Positions 9,121 to 19,400 of a DNA stretch of 64,000 bases are shown here, in pieces. The stretch spans positions 248,001-312,000 of the forward strand of contig CANXME010000105.1 of assembly GCA_948144175.1 (NCBI GenBank), in the 5' to 3' direction. The DNA comes from Closterium sp. NIES-65. Its lineage: Eukaryota > Streptophyta > Zygnematophyceae > Desmidiales > Closteriaceae. Numbering within the stretch: the stretch's first letter is position 1; each line of letters starts with the position of its first letter. The notes beneath the pieces are model-generated. The model saw only the letters and a list, made by a program, of their open reading frames with translations. It was not told where the DNA came from and searched no databases. The position numbers were made by a program, and so were the translations under genes.

Positions 9121-11400
9121 TCATCGTCGGGCCTTGAAGGCAAAGCGAATAGGGGGTGGAGATATTGCTGCTCTGTGATGGAAGCACATAAAGTCGACTG
9201 GCACTGGTGTTTGCACCACCCTGACAGAGAAAGGCAGCACGAGAAGGATACCATGCACACCATACGCAGAGAAAGTAGATAAACCACAAAGAACACTGAA
9301 TGAAGTACTCTGGTAATGCGGGAAACGGTCAGCAGGCAGGTAAAATTATTTCTGTTGACCGAGACACTGATCTACCCGTTAATGTGACACCAACAAAAAT
9401 ATTAGAAGACTGACTTATCTCGCAACACTGACCTGTTCTCATAAAACTGTGCTGTGACACCGACATGTTATCATACAAACTGTTCCCATGACACCGCCTG
9501 TTCTCATGATATTTGTACAAATGATGCAGACGTGTCTCACGGAAAACTTTTCTCGTGACACAGAGATGTCCTCATGCAAACAGTTTATTCCTGTGACACC
9601 CAGCCAATCAGCCGCTCAACCAATCTCGTGACACAAAAAGTGGAACGGGGTGAAAAAGGTAGCTGTTCACATACTCAGAAAGCTGAATGGCTTTTGAGGC
9701 GCCTCAAAAGTCACCAAGCCAATCAGCCAATCTCATGACACAAAAGGGTGGGGTGAAGGGGGTACCTCGTGAAAGCTGAATGGGCAGGAAGTCTCCCGTT
9801 CTTGTGACACCAACAAGAAATTTGGGTGTCAGACTTATCTCGTGACACAAAAGGTGGGGTGAAGGGGGTACCTGTTCACATCCTCAGACGGCTGAACAGT
9901 TCATGTCTCCTCATGCAAACAGTTCAATTCCATGACACCCATACGATCAGCCAATCTCGTGACACAAAGAGGTGGGGTGAAGGGGGTACCTGTTCACATC
10001 CTCGGACAGCTGAATGGGCAGGAAGGATTCTCCTGGAAGGTTCACAGCTGCCCAGATGGTGAAGAAAAGACCAGCAGCAAGTTCCATAAAAACCTGCAAA
10101 GAGAGGGGGGGGGGGGGGAGAGGAGGGAGGAAGGGTTGGGCGAGTGCGAGCAGGGGAGGAGGGGAAGGGGGTGGGGAAGAAAGGGGGGGAGGGGGGGGAG
10201 GGGGGGGGGGAGGTAGACGAGGGGGAAGAAGAGGGGGTTGAGAAGTAGTCAGAAGGGAGAAGTGGGGCAGGATGAGGGAGAGGACAACGGCATTGTGACG
10301 GACGCGGGAGGAGGCAAGGGAAGGGTTAGCAATGAGAAGCGTGGAGACGAGGGTTGATGAGAGAAGAACGCAGTCGAGAAGGGAAGACAGCGCACAAAAG
10401 ATACGGCAAAGAAAACGAGGGCGGGGCGGAAAGGAAGGAGGGAAAGGCGGTCGCAGAGGGGCAGTGGAAATGCGACAAAGAGGGAACACCGACAATGGAG
10501 GGTAAGGATACGAAAATCCTTGGAGAAGTGATAGGAGAAAAGGGTGAAGCTAGATTGACCCACCCACTGACTTGAATGCTGGGAATCGCACGATGAGAAG
10601 AACAGACAGAAGAGTAGGGGGCATACTGACATGCGTGGGTGGCACACTGACGACCTGTGTGGGCGGCAGGATGAATGGCTCATCAAGGTCCTCCAGTTGT
10701 TTTGAGACGTCTCAAGACAAATTCAATATCACATACTGACATGCGTGGGTGGCACACTGACTGACCTGTGTGGGCGGCAGGATGAATGGCTCATCAAGGT
10801 CCTTCAGTTGTTTTGAGACGTCTCAAGACAAATTCAATATCACATACTGACATGCGTGGGTGGCACACTGACTGACCTGTGTGGGAGGCAGGATGAATGG
10901 CTCATCAAGGTCCTTCAGTTGTTCCCGGTCTGCATAGAGATTGTGAGTACCAACATGAGAGTCAGTCCGATTCTGTCAAGTGCTTGAGACTTAGTCAGTT
11001 GAGATCAGCCGTAGGGAACTTCGCCCGGTAAGATTCAGTAAGATGACAATCATCAGATGGAAATCCATCAATTAAGTTGGTGAAACGAGAATCTGTCAGT
11101 AGGAAAATCAGTCACACATGAGAAGTCACCAGCGTGGATGGACAGAACAACAATCTCGATACAGACACCAGGGACGACGCAGGAGGATTACAGATTAGGG
11201 TTAGCATAGAAGAGTAAAGTGCGCCGTGAAGAACGAGGCGTGGACGAAGAATATGAGTCCCGCCATTGTCGCGAATGACGGCGAAGAATGGCCAGCGAAT
11301 AGGGTTACCGGAAAAACGTACAGTGCGCCGTGAAGAACGCGGCGTGGACGAAGAATATGAATCCCGCCACCGACGCGATGTAAGGCACTGGGACCGCCAT
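9121..11400 (-). CDS. EMC5: ER membrane protein complex subunit 5 (EMC5/MMgT-like), four exons
   Basis: Exons are 11400-11322, 10929-10877, 10093-9990 and 9220-9121 (336 bases, 111 aa). Donors are GTACGT, GTCAGT and GTACCC, all acceptors end in CAG, and phases are 1, 0 and 2. Known members are about 100-130 aa small ER proteins with two transmembrane helices that act in the EMC membrane-protein insertase; they were earlier proposed as Mg2+ transporters. Seen here: TM1 at about residues 6-25 (SVAGFIFFVHAAFFTAHY), the conserved YR-x2-LK...E-x-F...PP linker, TM2 at about 45-64 (VFMELAAGLFFTIWAAVNLP), the PG-x-FL-x-I block, then NRVV...VDFMCFHHR, matching the family's DFMxFNHRG end. The joins fall exactly where the conserved blocks require, which supports the gene model. 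All three introns contain diverged copies of the preceding exon's 3' end. Confidence 0.85.
9640..9911 (-). repeat. Decoy copies of EMC5 exon 3 tail in intron 3
   Basis: The exon 3 end (CTGAGGATGTGAACAG then GTACCCC) recurs at about 9911-9865 with an intact donor. Diverged copies lie at about 9785-9745 (donor kept, coding part scrambled) and about 9700-9640 (GTACC changed to CTACC). The following GTGTCACGAG-type intron sequence is repeated with them, as it is again at about 9400-9620. Confidence 0.7.
9691..9710. repeat. 20-bp perfect palindrome, member of a dispersed palindrome family
   Basis: CTTTTGAGGCGCCTCAAAAG is a perfect palindrome. Related sequences with a TTTTGAG...CTCAAAA plan occur at 10702-10715, 10813-10826, 12261-12282, 12324-12353 and 12587-12602. 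Confidence 0.7.
10098..10245 (+). repeat. G-rich low-complexity tract in EMC5 intron 2
   Basis: A nearly continuous G/A tract with many G runs of five or more lies just upstream (in the minus sense) of the exon 3 acceptor. On the transcribed strand it forms a C/T-rich tract and may double as the polypyrimidine tract. Confidence 0.6.
10622..10933 (-). repeat. Three ~112-bp tandem units containing EMC5 exon 2 and its decoys
   Basis: The real exon 2 (10929-10877) has an acceptor. Two downstream copies (about 10812-10765 and about 10701-10653) keep the exon body but lack the acceptor. The first retains the GTCAGT donor; the second has GTCGTC. Units are offset by 112-113 bases. The two decoy units each also carry the palindrome TTGAGACGTCTCAA. 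Confidence 0.8.
11218..11272 (-). repeat. Decoy copy of EMC5 exon 1 in intron 1
   Basis: About 55 bases nearly identical to the 3' part of exon 1, encoding AGLIFFVHASFFTAH. The donor GTACGT has become TTACTC, so it cannot splice there. Confidence 0.75.
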
Positions 11401-12260
11401 GCGAACAAGTCGCACACGAGCTTAAATCGCACGAAAAGAGTCGCACGATCAGATTCGCACGAACAGTGTCGCGCAATCCGCGTGCACGCGATCAGTGCGG
11501 AGCAGACGGGTTGGAAACAACCAGCTTCGGTAGTCGGATCTGATCGTGCGACTCGTTTCGTGGATCAGGCCACTAGACGTCCGGTCAGGTTCTGAATCGT
11601 GGCGTCTTTAAATCTAGCATGTGTCTCGTTCTTAGGCTACGCGGCTCTGAATTAGCACAGCCAATTGTACCGTGCGATTCCTGCAAGGTTACGCTGCTCT
11701 GGACACGAACAGCCAAGTGCGACGTGATCCCCGATTTCAATCCCAATTCTGTTAGTCTGTGCTTCTGTCTCTGGTTCTGTTTCAATGGTTTATATCTGTC
11801 ACACCAGCAAAGCAAATGCAATCATCTGGTGCATCAATTGACAAAATGAATAACATGCTAGTCTATTGGATTAACTGTCTACATACACCTAAACCAAGCC
11901 AACACCTATTGCAGTAATAGTTTCATGGTACGGTAATGATCCATTCAAAGTTCCTAATAATGGTCCAAATTTAATATTAATCACTTGTACTATTGTACTA
12001 CCCATGCACTGTAGGTATGCATGGGGGGTTCCTCTTGGCCGCCAGGAGCAAGCTCCCAACGTTACACCCAAGCACCGCGGTGAGGTGGGAACCATCGCTT
12101 GGGACCCCGTTGGGGGGGGAGTCAGAACACAAAAGGATACTGGATACTGCCCATGGGCAGGTGAAAATTAATCTCAAATTCAATGTTGCCCGGTTTTGCT
12201 TCCTGACCAGCTGTACAGTTTTTCTTACTGCAAGATTTGCAGTGAGGAACAAGCGATAGC

Positions 12261-12602
<342 letters not shown>

Positions 12603-14023
12603 CCAGCAAACAAGGTCCTCACACCCCACTCTCACTCTCATTCTCACTCTACCCTCACACTGCAGCTTGCCGCAGTTCTCAACACTAGCTGACTCACACT
12701 CAGCCTCACTCTAACTCTCACTCCATCCCCTGACCCTCACGCTGCAATCTGCTGCAATTCTAAGCACTTAGCTCTTCCCTCACTCCTCTTCCATCGCACT
12801 CTGCTGCCCCCCACACTCTCCCTCTCTCTGCCTTCCTCACACTCTGCTTCCCCTGCAACCCCTGTTCCCCGCTAACTGCTCCCCCCTCACTCTGCTTCCC
12901 CCCACTCTCCTCCATCCCCTGATTTGCTGCATCTCCTACATCTCTACTTCATTTCTGCTCCATCTGCATCGTCTGCTTCATCTGCATCATCACTTCACTT
13001 CACAGCACCACCAGCAGCTTATGGGCGGGAGGTAGGAGCGAGGAAGGTAGCAGCTGGCCCTCTCTTCTGCTCCCAGCAGCTGCCTGTCGTCTCCAACTGC
13101 TGCCGCCATCGCTGGTGCAACTTCTATCATACCCTTCTGCTGCCACCGATGGTGTCACTGAGGGCCTTGTCTTCTGCTGCTCCCACTGCTTCTGCCACAG
13201 CTGGTGTCACCAATGGCCTTTTCTTCTGCTGCTGCCTCTCCTTTTGTTGCTGGCCGTCTCCTTTGCTCCTCCACTCCTCCTATCACTTCATACCACCAGC
13301 AGCAGCACACAGGAGGGAGGAAGGAGCGAGGGAGGTAGCACTTGTAGCTGCTGCTGTCTTCTGGTATTGCTGATAGTCCCACTGCTGCCACTGCTACTGC
13401 CATAACAGCAGCACCTCTCCACCTCCACCAAAGCAGCTTCCATCCCATCACTTTGTAGCACCTTTAGCTGCTACCCCACTGCAGGGACTCCCACTTCCAT
13501 GCAGCTACTGTCGTCCCGTGTTTCCATAGCACCAGCAGTAGCACAGGGGATAGAACAGGAGCGCATGAGGTAGCAGCTGCAGTCCCATCACATTGTAGCA
13601 CCAGCATTAGCACAGGCGAGAGAGGCGGGAGAGAGGGAGGTAGCACAAGGCAGCAGCAGCAGGTAGCAACAGCTCAAACTTGCTCATGTCAATGCTGGTA
13701 CCTTCACTTCGCTCCTCCATGTGGCCAGTGCAGCTGTGCTCTCCGATGCTCTCCTCCCCTCCGCCAACTCCTCTGCTCCTCTCCTGTGTTTCCCCCAAAC
13801 TCTACTCCCCCACCACTCTGCAACCTGTGTTCCCCTGCTTCCATCTGCGTAATCTCCTTCCCATCTGCGTCATCTCCTTCACAGCTGCATGATCTACTTC
13901 ACAGCTTCTTCATCCCCTTCACAGCTGCTTCATTCGCTTCACAACTCCTTGGCAGCAAAAGGTAGCTAAAGGTGATGGCAGCTGATGGCCCACTGGCCCG
14001 CTGATGGCAGTCCAGCCGCCATG

Positions 14024-14380
14024 TAGCAGCCGTCTGCTCTGCTCGCCTATAGCAGCGGTCTCATCTGCTCGCCTATAGCAGCCGTTTCCTCTACTCGCCT
14101 GTAGCAGCCGTCTCCTCTGCTCGCCTCTAGCAGCCGTCTCCTTTGCTCACCTGTAGCAGCCGTCTCCTCTGCTCGCCTGTAGCAGCCGTCTTCTCTGCTC
14201 GCCTGTAGCAGCCGTCTCCTCTGCTCGCCTGTAGCAGCCGTCTCCTCTGCTCGCCTGTAGTAGCCGTCTCCTCTGCTTGCATGTAGTAGCCATCTCCTCT
14301 GCTCGCCTGTAGCAGCCGTCTGCTCTGCTCGCCTGTAGCAGCCGTCTGCTCTGCTCGCCTGTAGCAGCCGTCTCCTCTAC
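14024..14380. repeat. 26-bp minisatellite, about 13-14 copies
   Basis: The unit reads AGCAGCCGTCTCCTCTGCTC plus GCCTGT, with scattered substitutions. Because 26 is not a multiple of three, the minus strand shows a 26-residue peptide repeat over three units. That open frame is best read as a by-product of the repeat. Confidence 0.85.
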
Positions 14381-15149
14381 ATCTCCACTGCTGATCCGTC
14401 TCGTCTACTGCTCCCTCGCCTCTGCGTCCTTCTGTGGAATGGGAGGAGAATGACTCAGGGACGATGAGTGTAAGGCACTCCCTGCACCCACTGACAGGGG
14501 GGCCAAGCCAGACCAGGGTGCCAAGACAGAATTCAGAGCAAATGCAAAACCAAGGCAACGACATTTGAAGAAACAAAACAACTCAAGTGAAAAAGAGAAT
14601 CACCATTGGCAGTGAATAGTAATCCACCACCGTGCTCCTTAGCTCTTTGCACTTCAATGCAGCACCACTCCCCCTCCAGTGCAGCACCACTGCTGCTGCC
14701 ACTGCTGGTGTCACTGCTGGCCTTCTCTTTCTCCTACTGCCACTGGTAGTGTCACCGCATGCCTCTCCCCTACTCCCACCGCTGGTGTCACTACGGGTGC
14801 CACCTCCAAAGCAGCAGCAACAGAACCACCTCCCAACGCAGCAGCAGCACCACTCCACCACTTCACAGCACCAGCAGCAGCACATGCGAGAGAGGTTGCA
14901 GCGAGGCAGCACAAGGAAGCTAAAGGTAGGTACAGCTCGCACCTTGCTGCTGCCAACTCTCGCCCCTACTCTGCTCCTCTCCTCTATTCACCTGCTCATC
15001 ACCTCTCTTGCAGTGGCCTTCTCTTCTGCACACGGGAGGGAGGCAGCATCATTTTCTCCCTCTGCTGCTCCTCTGCTGCTCTGCAGTGGCCTTCTCTCCT
15101 GCTGACATTGCTGCTGCCACTGTAGCATCATTTTCTCCCTCTACTCTAA

Positions 15150-15965
15150 AGTGGTCTTCTCATTATTTGCGAGCGCCGATAATCGATGATGCTTGCAACC
15201 CTCCCACGCCCTTGCTGGCTTGGCAATAGGACCAGACAAGTGCAACCACGTGACCCGACGGAAAACAAACGCTCGGAACGAGTGCTTCCACCCCCAAAAC
15301 GCGGAAGGAGCCGCACATGTGCAGGAAGTGCAGCGAGCGCTCTTCATTCGCGAGCGCTGATGACCGATGATGCTTGCAACCCTCCCACGCCCATGCCGGC
15401 ATGGGAATATGACCAGAAAAGCGCAGCCACGTGACCCACCGGAAAACAAACACTCGGAACGAGCGCTTACACCCCCAAAACGTGGAAGGATCCGCACATG
15501 TGCAGGAACTGCAGCGGTCGCACTTCATTCGCGAGCGCCGATGACCGATGATGCTTGCAACCCTCCCACGCCCTTGCTGGCTTGGAAATAGGACCAGACA
15601 AGCGCAGCCACATGACCCGGCGGAACAAAAGCGCTCGAAACGAGCGCTTCCACCCCCAAAACATGGAAGGACCCGCACATGTGCATGAAGTGCAGCAGGC
15701 GCTCTTCATTTACGATCGCTGATGACCGATGATGCTTGCGACCCTCCCACGCCCTTGCTAGCTTGGTAATAGGACCAGACAAGCGCAGCCACGTGACCTG
15801 GGGAAAGAAAAACGCTCCGAACGAGCGCTTCCACCCCCAAAACGCGGAAGGATCCGCACATGTGCTGGTAGTGCAGCGAGCGCTCTTCATTTGCGAGGCG
15901 CCGATCCCGATGATGCTTGTAACCCTCCCACAACCTTGCTGGCTTGGTAATTGGACCAGGCAAGC
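15150..15965. repeat. 181-bp satellite array, segment 1 (about 4.5 units)
   Basis: Units contain GATGATGCTTGCAACCCTCC, GCAGCCACGTGACCC, the hairpin AACGCTCGGAACGAGCGCTT, the palindrome GCACATGTGC and GCGCTCTTCATTCGCGAGCG. The segment ends exactly at the AAGC target duplication of the gypsy element. Confidence 0.95.
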
Positions 15966-16364
15966 TGTCGTGAATCTTCCTCTGTCCACCCTCATTCCCT
16001 TTCTCCCCTGTGTATCCTGCTGACTTCTCCTTCTCTCCTTCCTTCCCTGCCACCCGTACTGCTGATCAGGTTCATCCCTTCTTCCTCCTGGCGTATGTAA
16101 TCACTCTGTCCTGCACTCCTCCTGGTACCTCAGGCTTCCCACCAATTCACAGGCTGGAATTGAATTCGTCTCCACCAACCTCCTTGAATTCGCCTCCCAC
16201 TAACCACCTCAAATTCCCCAGCTACTCGGCTCTGCAGTACAGTACAATACACTCCAAGCACACAAATGAAATTAGAGTACAAAAGCGGTAAACTATAGTA
16301 CACCCTCACCTTGGCTGCTATGATATTCACACTTAGTTGCCAGCTAAGTGTTAATAACGCGACA
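15966..16364 (-). repeat. 3' LTR of the gypsy element, chimeric
   Basis: 16144-16364 matches the outer 221 bases of the right LTR. 15966-16143 matches the element's own internal 3' end (about 16365-16543), including the last codons of pol. The two terminal repeats therefore agree only in part. Confidence 0.75.
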
Positions 16365-16472
16365 GCTGTTGAGAATATTCCTCTGTCCACCCTCATTCCC
16401 TTTCTCCCGTGTGTATCCTGCTGACTTCTCCTTCTCTCCTTCCTTCACTGCCACCCGTACTGCTGATCAGGT

Positions 16473-19400
16473 TCATCCCTTCTTCCTCCTGGCATATGTA
16501 ATCACTCTGTCCTGCACTCCTCCTGGTACCTCAGGCTTCCCTGCCCCCTCCCGTGTCTCAGCGCCCATCTTTGCCGCTTGAGTCACGGGACCCAATGCCT
16601 GAGGCTTCCCTTGTCCCTCCCTGGTCACGTTGGTGATGTGTTCCTTGATGATTCCCCCTCGAATATCTTCCAGCACTAACACTCCCGAGCCTCGTATCTC
16701 TTTCACCTTCCATCGCTCCGATCCCACCGCTAAGTCCAGCGTGTCGCGCTTAGCTTTGCGAAGGTATACCTCCTGCCCTGCCTCCACCTTATCACCCTTT
16801 CCCCCTATCCCTGATGCTTTACGTTGCTGGTATCGTCTTGCGTCACGCAGCTGCGCCACATGTAGGTTATCCAGAGCTGCCGGAGTCAGCTCCTTCAAAT
16901 ACTTTGCTCTCCTCTGGGCTAACTCCGCCCACAGGTTTGGCTCATCTGCCTCAATAACCGCAGAAAGCAGCTTCGGAGCATCGACCGGCAGCACAGGATC
17001 CCGCCCGAACAGTAAGTGGTATGGGGATAGGTTTCTTAGAGCCGCCTGCTTTGCGAACCTGTACCCCGCCAGCACCCACCAGAGATCTCGGTCCCAACTC
17101 CTTTTGTGGGACTCACTGTAGGCCCGTAGTCCTTTCTTCAAGGTCTGTATGAGCCTCTCGGCCAGTCCGTCTGATTGAGGATGGTACCTAGAGGTGACCC
17201 TGTGCGTGATACCCATCTCTTCCAGCAGCTCGTCGAAGCTCCCTTGAAATTCCGTCCCTTGATCAGTGAGTACCTCCCCGCATGCCCCATACCTGGTGAG
17301 CACCAGCTCCTCAAAAGCGTCAGCTATCAGTGCGCTGTTCTTGCTTGGTAACGCTCGCGCCTCCACCCATTTACTCGTGTACTCAACCATCACCAGAATG
17401 TACTGCTTCCCTCCTTTTGATAGTGGCAGCTCTCCCGCGAGGTCCAACGACCACCTGTAGCCCAACCCGCGAATTGGTAAAGAATGCACCTCATCTCTCT
17501 CTTTCTCTAGCCTTGCTTTATTCCTCTGACATGCCTCGCAGCTCGCCACTAATCCTGCCACATCCTTTCCCATGCTCACCCACCAGTACATGGTGCTCAG
17601 CAGCTGCCGTGTTCTGGTTATGCCGAAGTGCCCCAGCTTCGCGTGCACATTCCCCATAATCTTGGCTCTCTCCTGTGGTTGTGGCACCACCTTCCACCCT
17701 TCGTTGGTTCTCAGCTGCAGCTGTTCCTGAAACCACCTGAAATGCTGCCCTCGGGCCCTGGCTCTCTTGCTCACTCCTTCCTCTTCTAGTGGCTCCCCTT
17801 TGATCCAGCTCAGGGTCTCCTCATCCTCCCATATATCCCCTAACCGCTTCTTTCCTTTCTCCTGCCCCCAGGGTATCGCTGCTACTTGAGCCAGGGCTGC
17901 CAGCTGCGCTACCGGCTGCATTGGTGGCGGATTCCTTGATAACCCATCTGCGTGCTGCAGCGTTTTCCCAGGCCGGTGTCGGATCTCAAAGTCGAATCCC
18001 AGCAGCTTAATGGCCCAGCGAGCGTTTCTTCCCGTCAGCTCCTGATGAGTCATCAACCATAGCAACGGCTGGTGATCAGTCACAAGTGTGAAGCGCCGAC
18101 CCTGCAGGTACACCTTGAAGTGAGTGATCCCCCATACAGCTGTCAGACCCTCCCCCTCGTAAGAGCAGTAGTTAGCCTCGGATGGGCTGCAGCTGCGGCT
18201 GGCGAAGGCTACCACTCTCTCCTCTCCTTCTATCTCTTGGCAGAGCACTGTCCCCATTCCTGTACTGCTCCAGTCGGTGTATAAGATGAAAGGGGCATCT
18301 GCCCTCGGTATCTGCAGCAGCGTTCCCGTTTGTACTGCTTCTAACAGGTCCTGCCTTGCCGTTTCCTCCAGCTCTCCCCACTGCCAGCTCCTCCCTTCCT
18401 TCAGCAGCGGATTCAGTATGTAGGCTCGGCGGCTGAAGCTCGGTACAAACTTCCTGTAATAATTCAGGAAGCCGAGTAACGCCCGTAGCCTGGTCTTATC
18501 CTTTGGTGCTGCCAGGTTCTCCAGCACCTTAAATTTTGCTTCCTGTATCGCCAGCCGGCCCCCTTTCACTTCAAAGCCCAGGTAAGCCACGGTCTGCCTT
18601 GCTATCTTGCACTTGTCTGGATGGCACGTCAGACCCGCAGCTGCTATAGCCTCTAGCGTCTGCTTCAGATCTTGCACGTGCTGCTCTTCACTGCTGCTGA
18701 AAATCAGTATATCATCTATGTAGCAGGCTGCTGCTGGAATCCCCTTCAGCACCTGATCCATGGCCCGCTGGAAACCTGCAGGGGCGTTGCGTATCCCGAA
18801 GGGCATCACATTGTACTCATACAGCCCATCCACCCCGTGAAACGCCGTTTTCCGTTTGTCTTCCTCCCTGATGGCTATCTGGTTGAACCCCTGTCGCAGG
18901 TCCAAGGTGGTGAAGATGATGGCGCCTTCTAAGCGATCAAAGATGTCATCTTCTGTTGGCATGGGGTACCTGTCCGGGCTGGTAATCTTGTTCAGCTCCC
19001 GAAAATCTCCACACATCCTTTTCGCCAGCACTTTACCCGTGATATCCTTCCTGGCAGCTACCACTACGGCTGCTGCGTAGCTTGACTCGGACGGGCGGAT
19101 AATCCCTGCTGCTAGCAGCTCCTCACAGTTCTCCTTGTAGATAGCCGCATCCTCTGCATTCATTCTCCTTCTTCGTTGGTAAGTGGGTATCTCTGTGGTA
19201 AGGTTTAGCTCCAGCTCTCTTCCCTTGTACCTCCCCAATTCCTGCAGGTTATAGGCGAAAGTGCTCTTGTGCTGGTGCAGCACCTCTCTGATTGCTTCTG
19301 CCGTCTGCTCCTTGATGTCCGTACCTAGCTTCCATTCCTTACCCTGCTCAGCTTCTTTGCCCCCTGCTAGTGCCGCAACATTCTCCTTTCCTCCCGTGCC

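Noticed and set aside
9003-9296. 97-aa frame with hydrophobic start as a separate gene
   Set aside because: It overlaps EMC5 exon 4 in another frame. The conserved DFM...HHR block lies in the EMC5 frame and begins at a proper acceptor.
14127-14576. 149-aa frame with RRLLQASRGDGCYRRAE repeats
   Set aside because: A 26-bp minisatellite read in one frame. The peptide period equals the repeat period, so there is no independent evidence of coding.
16473-16720. Chromodomain at the integrase C-terminus
   Set aside because: The tail has a GPY/F-like stretch but no aromatic-cage pattern of a chromodomain.
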